A stretch of DNA of 64,000 bases from CAYFZO01 sp965211995 (GTDB lineage: Bacteria > Pseudomonadota > Gammaproteobacteria > Poriferisulfidales > Oxydemutatoraceae): the NCBI GenBank assembly GCA_965211995.1, contig OZ243040.1, positions 744,001 through 808,000 on the forward strand, given 5' to 3'. The position numbers and the translations under genes were made by a program. Every line of letters starts with the position of its first letter. Position 1 is the stretch's first letter. A model generated the notes under the pieces. That model saw only the letters and a list, made by a program, of their open reading frames with translations, ran no database searches and had not been told where the DNA came from. Positions 24,930-33,773 of this stretch are shown here, piece after piece.

Positions 24930-27059
24930 ATGATCATTCCCGAAAGACAGACGATCTGCGAAGCCGTGCAGTCCGAGAAAGACGGGCTGACGCTGGACCG
25001 GATCGCCGCATTGTTCAAACTCGACTCCGCTCAGACCGAGGCGATGCGCAACCGTTTGCGGGCGATGGTGCGCGACGGGCAGTTGGTGTGCGGCGCGCAG
25101 GATGCCTATCTGGCGGGGCGCGCGGCGCGGCGCGTGACCGGCGTCTTCATCACCTCCGACCGCAGTATGACGGTTGCGTTCGACTCGCCCGATGAAGCGG
25201 ATCTGGAAATGCCCCGGCGATTGCTTGCGGGGCTGGTGGACGGCGACAAAGTGGCGGTGCACGTGCTCGGGGGCGGTGTGGGCGAGGCGGGTCTGCCGGT
25301 TGCGGTTGACGTGCTTGAAAGAAACCGTGAAGTCGTCGGCACCGTGACCGCGCAGGGTTACGTCGAGCCGCTGCACGAGATCGGCCCCGGCAAAATTTGG
25401 CGGGCCGGCGGCGGGCCGGTGACGGAGCTTGCGAGCGGCAGCGTCGTGATCATGCGCCTGTGCAAGCCCGGATCCCGCAGGGACGCGGTCTCGGGTGAGA
25501 TCATCGAGGTGCTCGGCGACCGCCACAGTGCGGGGATGGAGGTTGATATCGTATTGCGCGCCTATGACGTCCCCAGCCGCTGGTGCCCCGAAGCGCTGGA
25601 GCAGGCCGCCCGCTGCAATCCCGTGTCCCGCCGCGACCTCGACGGGCGCGAAGACCTGCGCGGGATGAGTTTCGTCACGATAGACGGCGAGGACGCCAAG
25701 GACTTCGACGATGCGATCCTGTTTGAAAAAGACGGCGACGGCTGGTGCTTATGGGTCGCGATCGCCGACGTCGCGAGTTACGTAAAACCCGCGAGCGCGC
25801 TTGACGCGGCGGCGTTAGAACGCGGCAATTCGCTGTATTTCCCGGGGCGCGTCGTGCCGATGCTGCCGCCGCTGCTGTCGGAAGGCTTGTGTTCGCTGCG
25901 CCCCGACGAAGACCGCCTGGCCGTGGTGTGCCGCATCAACTTGTCGCGCAGCGGCGAGGTCGCCGGCTATGTGTTCATGCGCGCGGTGATCCGTTCGCGT
26001 GCGCGCATGACCTACACCGAGGTCGGGAAGTTTTTGCACAACGGCAAAAGCCCGCCCGAGCGCCCGCCCGAGGTCAGAGACATGCTGCGCGAGGGTGCGC
26101 GCGCCTTTGAGCAATTGCTGGCGCAAAGGCAAGCGCGTGGCGCGCTCGAACTCGACACGCTGGAGACGCGCATGCTGTTCAACGAGCAAGGCATGATCCG
26201 CCGGATCATTCCGTTCGAGCGCAACGACGCACACCGCTTGATCGAGGAATGCATGATCTGTGCGAACGTTTGCGCCGCGAAGTTTCTGACCGAGCACGGA
26301 CACGGGTTGCTGTACCGCGTGCATACCGGGCTTAAACCGGGCGCGGTCGAGGATTTGAAGTTTTTTCTGCGCGAGCGCGGGCTCACGCTGCACGGAGAAA
26401 GCAATCACGAACTCGCGGCGCTGCTCGCGGAGATCGTCGGCCGCGACGACGCCTACGAGGTGCAAAGCGTGATCCTGCGCACCCTGGCGCGGGCGGTGTA
26501 TCAGCCCGCAAATCTCGGGCATTACGGCCTCGCGCTCGGTCATTACGCGCATTTCACCTCGCCGATCCGGCGCTACCCCGACCTGCTGGTGCACCGCGCG
26601 ATCCACGCGGTGCTCGCCGCCGGCGCGGTCCGGGACGCGGGTCAATCTCAAACCGAGAGCACACTGAAAGCCGTCGGCGAGCATTGCTCGATGACCGAAA
26701 AACGCGCCGACGACGCGACGCGCGACGTCACCAAATACTTTAAGTGCCTGTACGTCAGTGACCGGATCGGGGAGACTTTCACCGGTATCGTGGTCGGTGT
26801 GACCGGTTTCGGTTTGTTCATCGATCTCGACAAGGTTTACGTCGAAGGGCTTTTGCATATTTCATCGCTGGATTCCGACTATTATTTCTTTGACAGCCAG
26901 GGGCATCGCCTGGTCGGGGAGTCGAGCGGCAAAGTCTATCGCCTCGGCGACCAGCTCGAGGTCGTGCTGGCCCGCGTGGTGCCCGAAGAACGCAAAGTGG
27001 ATTTTGTGTTGCCGGGGCAGGACGGCTCGAAGCGGTCGCGCCGCCGCGGACGGCGGTGA
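24930..27059 (+). CDS. rnr: ribonuclease R
   Basis: RNase R is a processive 3'-5' exoribonuclease that degrades structured RNA and acts in quality control. The roughly 709 residues run through an N-terminal helix-turn-helix-like segment (SEKDGLTLDRIAALFKLD), cold-shock OB domains and the RNB catalytic domain. RNB has FVTIDGEDAKDFDDAI (metal-binding aspartates), LYFPGRVVPMLPPLLSEGLCSL, HLYRVHTG-like LLYRVHTGLKPG and FTSPIRRYPDLLVHRAI. An S1 domain (GETFTGIVVGVTGFGLFIDL) and a short basic tail follow. It is shorter than the E. coli enzyme (813). A TTG at 24924 is an alternative start. Confidence 0.95.
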   Translation: MIIPERQTICEAVQSEKDGLTLDRIAALFKLDSAQTEAMRNRLRAMVRDGQLVCGAQDAYLAGRAARRVTGVFITSDRSMTVAFDSPDEADLEMPRRLLAGLVDGDKVAVHVLGGGVGEAGLPVAVDVLERNREVVGTVTAQGYVEPLHEIGPGKIWRAGGGPVTELASGSVVIMRLCKPGSRRDAVSGEIIEVLGDRHSAGMEVDIVLRAYDVPSRWCPEALEQAARCNPVSRRDLDGREDLRGMSFVTIDGEDAKDFDDAILFEKDGDGWCLWVAIADVASYVKPASALDAAALERGNSLYFPGRVVPMLPPLLSEGLCSLRPDEDRLAVVCRINLSRSGEVAGYVFMRAVIRSRARMTYTEVGKFLHNGKSPPERPPEVRDMLREGARAFEQLLAQRQARGALELDTLETRMLFNEQGMIRRIIPFERNDAHRLIEECMICANVCAAKFLTEHGHGLLYRVHTGLKPGAVEDLKFFLRERGLTLHGESNHELAALLAEIVGRDDAYEVQSVILRTLARAVYQPANLGHYGLALGHYAHFTSPIRRYPDLLVHRAIHAVLAAGAVRDAGQSQTESTLKAVGEHCSMTEKRADDATRDVTKYFKCLYVSDRIGETFTGIVVGVTGFGLFIDLDKVYVEGLLHISSLDSDYYFFDSQGHRLVGESSGKVYRLGDQLEVVLARVVPEERKVDFVLPGQDGSKRSRRRGRR

Positions 27060-27063
27060 TCGC

Positions 27064-27843
27064 ATGGCGAATGCGCCGGTTTGGATCTACGGCATCAACA
27101 GCGTGCTCGCGATGGTCGAGGCGCATCCCGCGGCGGTGTATGAGATCCGCGTCGCCGAGCGAATCCGCAACGCGCGCGTGTTGCAACTTTGCGCCGCTGC
27201 GCGGGCGATGGATATTGTCTGCAGGGAGCAGCCCGCGCAAGCGTTCGAGCGGTTCGCCGCCGGCCGCGGCCATCAGGGCGTCGCGGCGTTGTGCAGATTG
27301 CCCGCGTATCTGGGCGAGCGCGACCTCGGGCCGCTGTGCGCTGAGCCGTGCAACGATGCGCCGGCGTTTCTGATACTCGACCGCGTCACCGACCCGGCCA
27401 ATCTCGGCGCGTGCCTGCGCAGCGCCGAAGTGTGCGCGGCGACGGCGGTGATCGTGCCGTCGAGCAACGCGGCGGAATTGACGCCGGCGGCGGTCAAAGC
27501 CGCGTCGGGTGCGGTCGGGCGGGTGCCGCTGGCGCGCGTTCCGAACCTCGCGCGCGCGCTCGGCTTGCTGCAGCGGCGGGGCGTGTGGATCGTTGCCGCA
27601 CAAACCGGCGCCGAGCGGCGCCTGTGCGAGGTCAACTGCCGCCGTCCGATTGCGTTCGTGCTCGGCGGCGAAGGCGCCGGCTTGCGCCGGCGCACCGTCG
27701 AACTGTGTGATTATTCCGCCGCGATCCCGATGCAAGGCAAAGTCGAAAGCCTCAACGTGTCAACCGCGGCGGCGATCTGCCTGTACGAGATGCGCCGCCA
27801 GCGCGACGGCATGGCATCGCCGGGTCCCGGCGGCAAGCAATAA
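27064..27843 (+). CDS. rlmB: 23S rRNA (guanosine-2'-O-)-methyltransferase RlmB
   Basis: RlmB methylates the 2'-O of G2251 in the 23S rRNA P loop with AdoMet. The 259-residue protein has the N-terminal substrate domain (WIYGINSVLAMVEAHPAAVYEI) and the SPOUT/TrmH knot. Knot motifs are LILDRVTDPANLGACLRSAEV, VKAASGAVGRVPLARV, FVLGGEGAGL and IPMQGKVESLNVSTAAAICLYE. It starts 4 bases after the rnr stop; rnr-rlmB is a conserved pair, so the two are cotranscribed. Confidence 0.95.
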   Translation: MANAPVWIYGINSVLAMVEAHPAAVYEIRVAERIRNARVLQLCAAARAMDIVCREQPAQAFERFAAGRGHQGVAALCRLPAYLGERDLGPLCAEPCNDAPAFLILDRVTDPANLGACLRSAEVCAATAVIVPSSNAAELTPAAVKAASGAVGRVPLARVPNLARALGLLQRRGVWIVAAQTGAERRLCEVNCRRPIAFVLGGEGAGLRRRTVELCDYSAAIPMQGKVESLNVSTAAAICLYEMRRQRDGMASPGPGGKQ

Positions 27844-28047
27844 CTTCCGCGCCGGGGTGAGCGGCGGTTGCCGGGTGGCGTCACGCCAAAGTGAAAAAAA
27901 AAGCGTGAAAAGGGGCGCGCATTGACAAGTTATGCGGCGTGCCACTCACGCCCATCGCAGTCGCAACTGCCGCACGGTCGCCGGAGACGGCGGCCGCCGA
28001 ATGCGAAGGCCGCGACGGTCGTCTGCCTGCAAAGCGCCGTCAAAATC

Positions 28048-28080
<33 letters not shown>

Positions 28081-28324
28081 ACGATTAAGCGATGACCGGG
28101 AAGGCCGCCGCGGCGCGCAAAACGCGCAGCGTCGACTCGCGGGGCGGTTGCGGTGCTGTGCGTAACTTCGACACCGTTCACTCCTCACTTCGGTTTGCGT
28201 CCAATCCGGCCCCGCGCCGAAATCTTCGCCGCTTGCGTGCGGCCGGCCGGCGGCGGTGTCGCATGCCGGGGTTGGAACAGGCAGGATCCCGCGCGTGTCG
28301 ACGGACCTGGCGGGCCGGATAGGC

Positions 28325-28368
28325 CGGCTGTCATCAGCCGCTGCGGGGCAATGTATTTAATTGCCCCG
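28325..28368. promoter_or_regulatory. two adjacent stem-loops upstream of the rpsF promoter
   Basis: The first stem is CGGCTG (28325-28330) with CAGCCG (28335-28340) and a 4-base loop. The second is CGGGGCAAT (28344-28352) with ATTGCCCCG (28360-28368), nine perfect pairs around a 7-base loop. No T run follows on either strand, so a standard terminator is doubtful; they may be a protein-binding palindrome or an RNA processing site. Confidence 0.45.
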
Positions 28369-28452
28369 GATAACGCCGGCCCCCTCAATAAAGAAGCGCC
28401 CCCGCAGCGTACCCCGCCGATACTTTCGCTTGTCATGGATTTGCGCAGATCA

Positions 28453-28481
28453 TTGTCAACAGGGATCAGACCGGTTATACT
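28453..28481 (+). promoter_or_regulatory. promoter of the rpsF operon
   Basis: TTGTCA at 28453-28458 and TATACT at 28476-28481 are separated by 17 bases, an almost ideal vegetative promoter. Transcription would start near 28488, giving a leader of about 70 bases before rpsF. Confidence 0.8.
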
Positions 28482-28557
28482 GAGAAGTTAACTTACTGAA
28501 TAATCAGTTCCTTGCTGCCCGCGCCGCGGCGACAGCGAAACCCGGAAGGAGCGTTCG

Positions 28558-29073
28558 ATGAGGCATTACGAAATCGTTTTTTTGGTCCATCCCGACCAAA
28601 GCGAACAAATTCCGACGATGATCGAACGTTACCGGACGATCGTCGAAGCCGGCAAAGAGCCGGATAAAAGCCCCGCCGACAAAGGACAAGTCCACCGCCT
28701 TGAAGATTGGGGGGTGCGTAAACTGGCGTACCCGATTCAGCGCGCCTACAAGGCGCATTACGTACTGATGAACGTCGAATGCAGCGAGGAGGCGCTGGCC
28801 GAACTGGACAGCGCTTTCCGTTTCAACGACACGGTGATACGCAGCATGATAATCCGCCGCGACGCCGCGACCACCGCGCCGTCGCCGCTGGCCGGCAACG
28901 GCAACGGCGCCGCCGACTCGAGCGAGACCGCCCGCGGCAAACCGGAAGCATCTCCGGCCGCTGCGGCCACCGCGCCGCCGCCGCCGGCCGGCAGCGGCAA
29001 CGGTGCCGCCGATGCGAGCGAGGCCGCCCGCGACAAACCGGAAGCGCCTCCGGCCGCCGCGGCGCAGGAGTAA
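28558..29073 (+). CDS. rpsF: 30S ribosomal protein S6 with a tandem-repeat tail
   Basis: S6 binds the central 16S domain as a dimer with S18 (rpsR, next gene). Residues 1 to about 102 are a normal S6 (MRHYEIVFLVHPDQSEQIP, HRLEDWGVRKLAYPI, KAHYVLMNVE, FRFNDTVIRSMI), apart from a few extra residues around 32-43. The rest is two consecutive 32-residue units rich in Ala, Pro and Gly (residues 106-137 and 138-169), giving 171 residues against about 131-135 in E. coli. GGAAGGAG precedes the ATG. The tail probably stays flexible on the ribosome surface. Confidence 0.95.
   Translation: MRHYEIVFLVHPDQSEQIPTMIERYRTIVEAGKEPDKSPADKGQVHRLEDWGVRKLAYPIQRAYKAHYVLMNVECSEEALAELDSAFRFNDTVIRSMIIRRDAATTAPSPLAGNGNGAADSSETARGKPEASPAAAATAPPPPAGSGNGAADASEAARDKPEAPPAAAAQE
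28873..29064 (+). repeat. 96-bp tandem repeat inside rpsF
   Basis: Two in-frame copies of 96 bases (28873-28968 and 28969-29064) encode the units TAPSPLAGNGNGAADSSETA... and TAPPPPAGSGNGAADASEAA..., differing at about eight residues. The period is a multiple of three, so the frame is kept. It is an older duplication than the purA one. Confidence 0.85.
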
Positions 29074-29076
29074 GTC

Positions 29077-29301
29077 ATGGCGGGATATTACAAGCGCCGC
29101 AACTACGCCAAATTGGTGAAAAACAAGGTCGGGAAAATTGACTACAAGGATCTCGATTTTCTCAAGGAGTTCATCAGCGAGACCGGCAAGATCATTCCCA
29201 GCCGGGTGACCGGCATCAAAAGCCAGGATCAACGCCGCTTGGCGCGCGCGATCAAATACGCACGCTACCTGGCGCTGGTGCCGTACAGCGATAAGCACTG
29301 A
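29077..29301 (+). CDS. rpsR: 30S ribosomal protein S18
   Basis: S18 forms a pair with S6 on the platform of the 30S subunit. The 74-residue basic protein has YKRRNYAKLVKNKVGKIDYKD, FLKEFISETGKIIPSRVTGI and the C-terminal RRLARAIKYARYLALVPYSD, all conserved. It starts 3 bases after the rpsF stop. No priB is present between rpsF and rpsR, unlike in enterobacteria. Confidence 0.97.
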   Translation: MAGYYKRRNYAKLVKNKVGKIDYKDLDFLKEFISETGKIIPSRVTGIKSQDQRRLARAIKYARYLALVPYSDKH

Positions 29302-29345
29302 GGGTTTCCCTGCGCGGCGCTTGCCGGCGAGGCCCGGGGATCAGC

Positions 29346-30278
29346 ATGAAGAGGTTCGCCGCTTTTATTCTGACTAGTTACGGACGGGCGGTGCTGTGCG
29401 TCGCGGGTCTCGCGTGGTTCGCGATGTTCGTGCCGGTGGCCGGGATGATCAGCAGCGCCGCGCTGGCGCTGGTGGCGCTCAAATGGGGCCCGCAGCGCGC
29501 GGGGATCGTGCTGGCGCTGTCCACCGTGGCCTTGTCCGCGGTCGGGGGTTTGACCGCGGGGCTCGGCCTGACGACGGTCAGTTACGAAGGCTTGTTCCTG
29601 TTTGCCTTGCTGCAGTGGCTGCCGGTCGTGGTGGTCGCGCAACTGCTGCAGACGACGTCGCTGTCGTTCACGCTGAACGTGCTGATGGGCGTCGGCCTGA
29701 GCGTGGTGGCGCTGGCTTCGGTGCTGGTGCCGGAAAGCGCCGAATTGTGGGATCAATTCTTTAATTGGATGCTGCAGGGGACGGTGCGGCACCGCGAAAC
29801 CGGCAACCCCGGTTTCAGCGAAGACTACCGCGCCTTCCTCGACGTAATGACCGGTGTCGCGATGGCGTCGCTGATCCTGGTGTGGATGGTTTCGCTGCTG
29901 CTCGCGCGCTGGTGGCAAAGCCTGCTGGATAAGCCCGGCGGTTTCCGCCCCGAATTCGTTGCGCTAAAATTAGGCAGGGTCACCGCCGCTGCCGGGTTCG
30001 TCGTGTTTGCGGCGATGAGTTTAAGCGGATTGCCGCTGATGCGTGAGTTGCTGCTCGTGATGATGTCCGCTTTCCTGTTTCAGGGCATCGCGACCGTGCA
30101 TTGTTTGCTGTGTGTGCTCAAGGGTGCGGGCGGCTGGCTGCTCATTTTTTACGCGACGCTGGCGCTGTCGCCGATGGTGCCGCAAGTGCCGGGGATTTTG
30201 AGTATGCTGGGAGCGATTGAAAACCTGCTCGGGTTGCGCGTCCGGATGCTGTCGAAACTCAAGGATAAACAGGAGTGA
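29346..30278 (+). CDS. DUF2232 multi-pass inner membrane protein
   Basis: The 310-residue protein is strongly hydrophobic, with about eight membrane segments (from VLCVAGLAWFAMFVPVAGMI to the end at LLIFYATLALSPMVPQVPG). It has a small soluble loop near residues 140-180. This fits the DUF2232 family (YybS-like), which lies between rpsR and rplI in many proteobacteria; its function is not established. It is cotranscribed with the ribosomal protein genes and ends just before rplI. Confidence 0.85.
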   Translation: MKRFAAFILTSYGRAVLCVAGLAWFAMFVPVAGMISSAALALVALKWGPQRAGIVLALSTVALSAVGGLTAGLGLTTVSYEGLFLFALLQWLPVVVVAQLLQTTSLSFTLNVLMGVGLSVVALASVLVPESAELWDQFFNWMLQGTVRHRETGNPGFSEDYRAFLDVMTGVAMASLILVWMVSLLLARWWQSLLDKPGGFRPEFVALKLGRVTAAAGFVVFAAMSLSGLPLMRELLLVMMSAFLFQGIATVHCLLCVLKGAGGWLLIFYATLALSPMVPQVPGILSMLGAIENLLGLRVRMLSKLKDKQE

Positions 30279-30285
30279 ACGCGCG

Positions 30286-30738
30286 ATGAAAGTCATACTG
30301 ACGACCAAGGTCGACAACCTCGGGGGACTCGGTGATAGCGTGAACGTCAAGCCGGGATATGCGCGTAACCATCTGATCCCCAGCGGAAAAGCTAAAGCCG
30401 CAACGCCCGGGAACATCGCGGAGTTTGAGCGGCGCAAGGCCGAACTCGAAAAATCCGAGGCCGTGCTGCTCGCGCAAGTCGAGGAGCGCAGGCAAAAAGT
30501 GGACGGTCTGTCCCTGACGATCGCGGTGAAAACCAGCGACGAGGGCACGCTGTTCGGTTCGGTCGGCACCACCGAGATTATGGAGGCGGTGACCAACGCC
30601 TGCGGGGAGCCAATTCAACGCAGCGACGTGCTGCTTGCGGACGGTGCGCTGCGTGAAATAGGCGAGCACGAAATCTCTTTGAAACTGCACCCCGGCGTCG
30701 TCGCCCGCGTGCGGTTGAACATCGTCGCCGAGGAGTGA
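30286..30738 (+). CDS. rplI: 50S ribosomal protein L9
   Basis: L9 binds 23S rRNA near the L1 stalk and helps maintain reading frame. The 150 residues show the N-terminal domain MKVILTTKVDNLGGLGDSVNVKPGYARNHLIP, the long connecting helix (about 41-75) and the C-terminal domain (KTSDEGTLFGSVGTTEI, ISLKLHPGVVARVRLNIVAEE). The length is normal. AGGAGTG precedes the ATG at 30286. dnaB follows after 22 bases. Confidence 0.97.
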   Translation: MKVILTTKVDNLGGLGDSVNVKPGYARNHLIPSGKAKAATPGNIAEFERRKAELEKSEAVLLAQVEERRQKVDGLSLTIAVKTSDEGTLFGSVGTTEIMEAVTNACGEPIQRSDVLLADGALREIGEHEISLKLHPGVVARVRLNIVAEE

Positions 30739-30760
30739 GCCGCGGGATGGGCGGCGGAAG

Positions 30761-32197
30761 ATGGAAGCGGCAATAGCGCCTTCGTCCGAGGGTTTCGAGC
30801 AGGCGGATACCGCCGGTCTGCGGACGCCGCCGAGTTCGACTTTCGCCGAGCAGGCGGTGATCGGCGGTTTGCTCATAGACAACGGCGCGTGGGACCGCAT
30901 CGCCGGGATCGTCGGCGAGAGCGATTTCTACTTCAAAGAAAACCGGGCGTTGTTCAGGGAGATCAGCGCCCTCGCCGAAACCGACCAGCCGTTCGACGTG
31001 GTGACGCTGAGCGACCGCCTGCAGCAAGACCCAGCCGATTCCACCGGGGTGCTCGCGTATCTTGCGACCCTGGCCAACGAAACGCCGAGTGCCGCGAACA
31101 TCACCGCTTACGCCGGGATCGTACGTGAGAAATCGGTGCGGCGGCGTTTGATCGGCGCCGCGACCGGGATCATCGAGAACGCCTACAAACGGGACGTTGA
31201 CGAGGCGGTGCTGCTCGACCGCGCCGAGCAGTCGGTGTTCGAGATTGCGTCCGCCGGCAAAGGCGCGGGCAAAGGCGAACTCGAGTCGATGGCGCAGTTG
31301 AGCGTGGAGACTTACGACCGCATCGAGCACCTGCGCGAAAGCGGGCCGACCGGGCTCAAGACCGGCTTCTCCCAGATCGACGACAAGACTTTCGGCTTGG
31401 AAGCGGGCGAATTGGTGGTCATCGCCGGACGCCCGAGCATGGGCAAAACCAGTTTCGCGCTGAACATCGTCGAAAACGTGGTGCTCGGAGAAGACCAAAA
31501 GCCGGCCGCGATATTCAGCATGGAGATGTCGGCGCGCCAGATCGCGATGCGTTTTTTCTCTTCGCTCGGGCGCATCAGCCAGGGGCGCCTGCGCACCGGC
31601 AAATTGCACGACGAGGAATGGCCGCGGCTGACGAGCGCGATGAAGATGCTGCAAACCGCTCCGATCTACGTGGACGACACCAGCACCCTGACGCCGCTCG
31701 AGATCCACACCAAAGTCAGGCGCCTCAAGCGCCGCCACCAGACGCTCGGGTTGGTGATGGTGGACTACCTGCAGTTGATGCAGACCAGCGGCAGCAGCGA
31801 CAACCGCACCGCCGAGATCTCCCAGATCTCGCGTTCGATGAAAGCGCTCGCGCGCGAGATAGAAGCGCCGGTGCTGGCGTTGTCTCAGTTGAACCGCGGC
31901 GTCGAGCAGCGCCAGGACAAGCGGCCGATGATGTCCGATCTGCGTGAGTCGGGCGCGATCGAACAGGACGCCGACCTGATCCTGCTGATCTACCGCGACG
32001 AGGTGTATCACGAAGACACCGCGGACAAGGGAATTGCCGAGATCAGGATCGCCAAGCAGCGCAACGGCCCGCTGTTCACTTCCAAACTGACTTTTCTGGG
32101 GCAGTTCATGCGGTTTGAGAACCTCGCTCCGGAGAGCGCAGTCGGCGGTGCGAGGCCGTCGCCGGAAAGTGCTTATGCGGACAACATCGGCCTTTGA
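30761..32197 (+). CDS. dnaB: replicative DNA helicase DnaB
   Basis: DnaB is the hexameric 5'-3' helicase at the replication fork. The 478 residues have the primase-interacting N-terminal domain (AEQAVIGGLLIDNGAWDRI), the linker and the RecA-like motor with Walker A GRPSMGKTSFALNI near residue 223. Further motor motifs are FSMEMSARQIAMRFF, the Walker B region LGLVMVDYLQLMQ and SQLNRGVEQRQDKRPMMSDLRESGAIEQDADLI. No intein is present. rplI-dnaB-alr is a typical order. Confidence 0.97.
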   Translation: MEAAIAPSSEGFEQADTAGLRTPPSSTFAEQAVIGGLLIDNGAWDRIAGIVGESDFYFKENRALFREISALAETDQPFDVVTLSDRLQQDPADSTGVLAYLATLANETPSAANITAYAGIVREKSVRRRLIGAATGIIENAYKRDVDEAVLLDRAEQSVFEIASAGKGAGKGELESMAQLSVETYDRIEHLRESGPTGLKTGFSQIDDKTFGLEAGELVVIAGRPSMGKTSFALNIVENVVLGEDQKPAAIFSMEMSARQIAMRFFSSLGRISQGRLRTGKLHDEEWPRLTSAMKMLQTAPIYVDDTSTLTPLEIHTKVRRLKRRHQTLGLVMVDYLQLMQTSGSSDNRTAEISQISRSMKALAREIEAPVLALSQLNRGVEQRQDKRPMMSDLRESGAIEQDADLILLIYRDEVYHEDTADKGIAEIRIAKQRNGPLFTSKLTFLGQFMRFENLAPESAVGGARPSPESAYADNIGL

Positions 32198-32236
32198 GAC
32201 GCGCCGGGGCCGGCTTGCGCCCGCCGAGGTTTGAGT

Positions 32237-33361
32237 GTGCGTCCCGCCCGAAAGTCGGTTGACGCCGGCGCGCTGGTTCATAACTACCGCTATCTGAAAA
32301 GCCGCAGCCCGCGCACGCGGGTGCTCGCGGTGGTTAAAGCCGACGCTTACGGACACGGGCTGCTGCGAGCGGCGCGGGCGCTGTCCGCCGGCGCCGAGGT
32401 TGACGGCTTCGCGGTGGCGGTCGTTGCCGAGGGGCTTGCGCTGCGCGCCGCCGCCACCGCTCAGCCCGGCGGCCGGGCGGGCGATGAAACAGCCGGGCAA
32501 CTAGCCGGGCGCTTAGTCCTGGTGATGCAGGGAGCCGCGGGGCGGGACGAGTTGCGCGCCGCCGCCGCGCACGATCTGACGCTCGTCGTACATTCGCACG
32601 AGCAACTTGCGGCGCTCGAGCAGCACGGCGCCGAAGGTCTCGCGCTGTGGGTCAAGTTCGATACCGGAATGAACCGCCTCGGGTTTCCGGCCGCCACCGC
32701 GGCCGCGGTGCTCGCGCGCATAAAACGGCTGCGGGATTTGTCGCGGGCGCCGGTATTGATGTCGCATTTTGCGCACGCCGGTGAGCCCGCCGCGGCGGCC
32801 CAAGACGAGGCTCAGTGGCGCCGGTTCGAGCGTATCCGCGCCGGCGCCGGTCTCGCCGCGAGTATCGCAAACTCGGCCGGCGCGTTGTGCAGGCCGGACT
32901 CGCTGCTCGACTGGGCGCGGGTCGGCATCGCGCTGTACGGGGCGCCGCCGGCGTGCGCCGCGGCCGAACATCACCGCCGGCTCAAGCCGGTGATGCGCGT
33001 GGTCGCGCCCGTGATCGCCGTGCGCCGGTGCAAAGCCGGCGACGGCATTGGCTACGGCGGCGCCTACGTCTGTCCGCGCGATATGCGGGTCGCCATCGTC
33101 GGCATCGGCTACGGCGACGGCTACCCGCGCCACGCCCGCAACGCTACGCCGGTGTGGCTCGCCGGCGGCCCCCGTGAACTCGTCGGGCGCGTCTCGATGG
33201 ACTTGATCGCGGTCGCGCTCGGCGACGCGGCGGTCGCCGTCGGCGACACCGCCGAACTGTGGGGGCCGCAGTTGCCCGTTGCCGAAGTCGCCATGCACTG
33301 CGGCACGCTCAGCTATGAATTGCTGTGCGCCGCGCGGGGGATAAAAGAACAGGTGCGTTGA
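32237..33361 (+). CDS. alr: alanine racemase
   Basis: Alr interconverts L- and D-alanine for peptidoglycan. The 374-residue PLP barrel enzyme has the PLP lysine in LAVVKADAYGHGLL, the motif FDTGMNRLGF, and the catalytic tyrosine in VGIGYGDGYPRHA. VGRVSMDLIAV and YELLCA follow at the C-terminus. Relative to the E. coli enzyme there is an insertion rich in Gly and Ala after about residue 75. GAGG at 32226-32229 suits the GTG at 32237; a TTG at 32231 is the alternative. Confidence 0.94.
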   Translation: MRPARKSVDAGALVHNYRYLKSRSPRTRVLAVVKADAYGHGLLRAARALSAGAEVDGFAVAVVAEGLALRAAATAQPGGRAGDETAGQLAGRLVLVMQGAAGRDELRAAAAHDLTLVVHSHEQLAALEQHGAEGLALWVKFDTGMNRLGFPAATAAAVLARIKRLRDLSRAPVLMSHFAHAGEPAAAAQDEAQWRRFERIRAGAGLAASIANSAGALCRPDSLLDWARVGIALYGAPPACAAAEHHRRLKPVMRVVAPVIAVRRCKAGDGIGYGGAYVCPRDMRVAIVGIGYGDGYPRHARNATPVWLAGGPRELVGRVSMDLIAVALGDAAVAVGDTAELWGPQLPVAEVAMHCGTLSYELLCAARGIKEQVR

Positions 33362-33455
33362 TTTTGGTAGAATTGCAACCGGCCTGAGTTAAGGCGGGTA
33401 GCACCGGAACAGCACCGGGCGCATCCGTTCACGCTTAAGAACCGCGAGGTGAAAC

Positions 33456-33773
33456 GTGGGACTTTTCAGCAGAAAACCGAAAGACTTCAAGGCGACCGTC
33501 GCAGCGACCGGTCAAACTTTTGACGTGCCCGGCGGGATCAACCTGCTGCAGGCGGCGCTGAACGCCGGCATCCAATGGCCGCACGATTGCCGCGTCGGCA
33601 GTTGCGGCAGTTGCCGCTGCCTTATCAAGGAAGGCAAGATCAAGCCGTTGAACGACTTCTCCTACGTGCTCGACGGCGAGCAGTTGAAGTCCGGCATGGT
33701 GCTCGCGTGCCAGTCACGCCTGCAGTCGGACGTCGTCGTCGAAGTTGATTTCAAACAGGGGGCGCTGCGCTGA
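33456..33773 (+). CDS. plant-type [2Fe-2S] ferredoxin-like protein
   Basis: A 105-residue electron carrier of the plant-type fold. The cluster cysteines are Cys45, Cys50 and Cys53 in DCRVGSCGSC and Cys85 in MVLACQS, the usual C-x4-C-x2-C...C spacing, with an additional Cys55. The N-terminal tail (MGLFSRKPKDFKATV) is short and there is no reductase domain. The gene starts with GTG. Its partner is unknown. It lies directly before the heme-type ABC importer genes and may overlap the first, so a link to iron or heme use is plausible but only inferred. Confidence 0.88.
   Translation: MGLFSRKPKDFKATVAATGQTFDVPGGINLLQAALNAGIQWPHDCRVGSCGSCRCLIKEGKIKPLNDFSYVLDGEQLKSGMVLACQSRLQSDVVVEVDFKQGALR

Noticed and set aside
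30578..32500. 640-residue open frame on the minus strand
   Set aside because: It is antisense to dnaB and the start of alr, with the same GC-driven composition and no domain resemblance.
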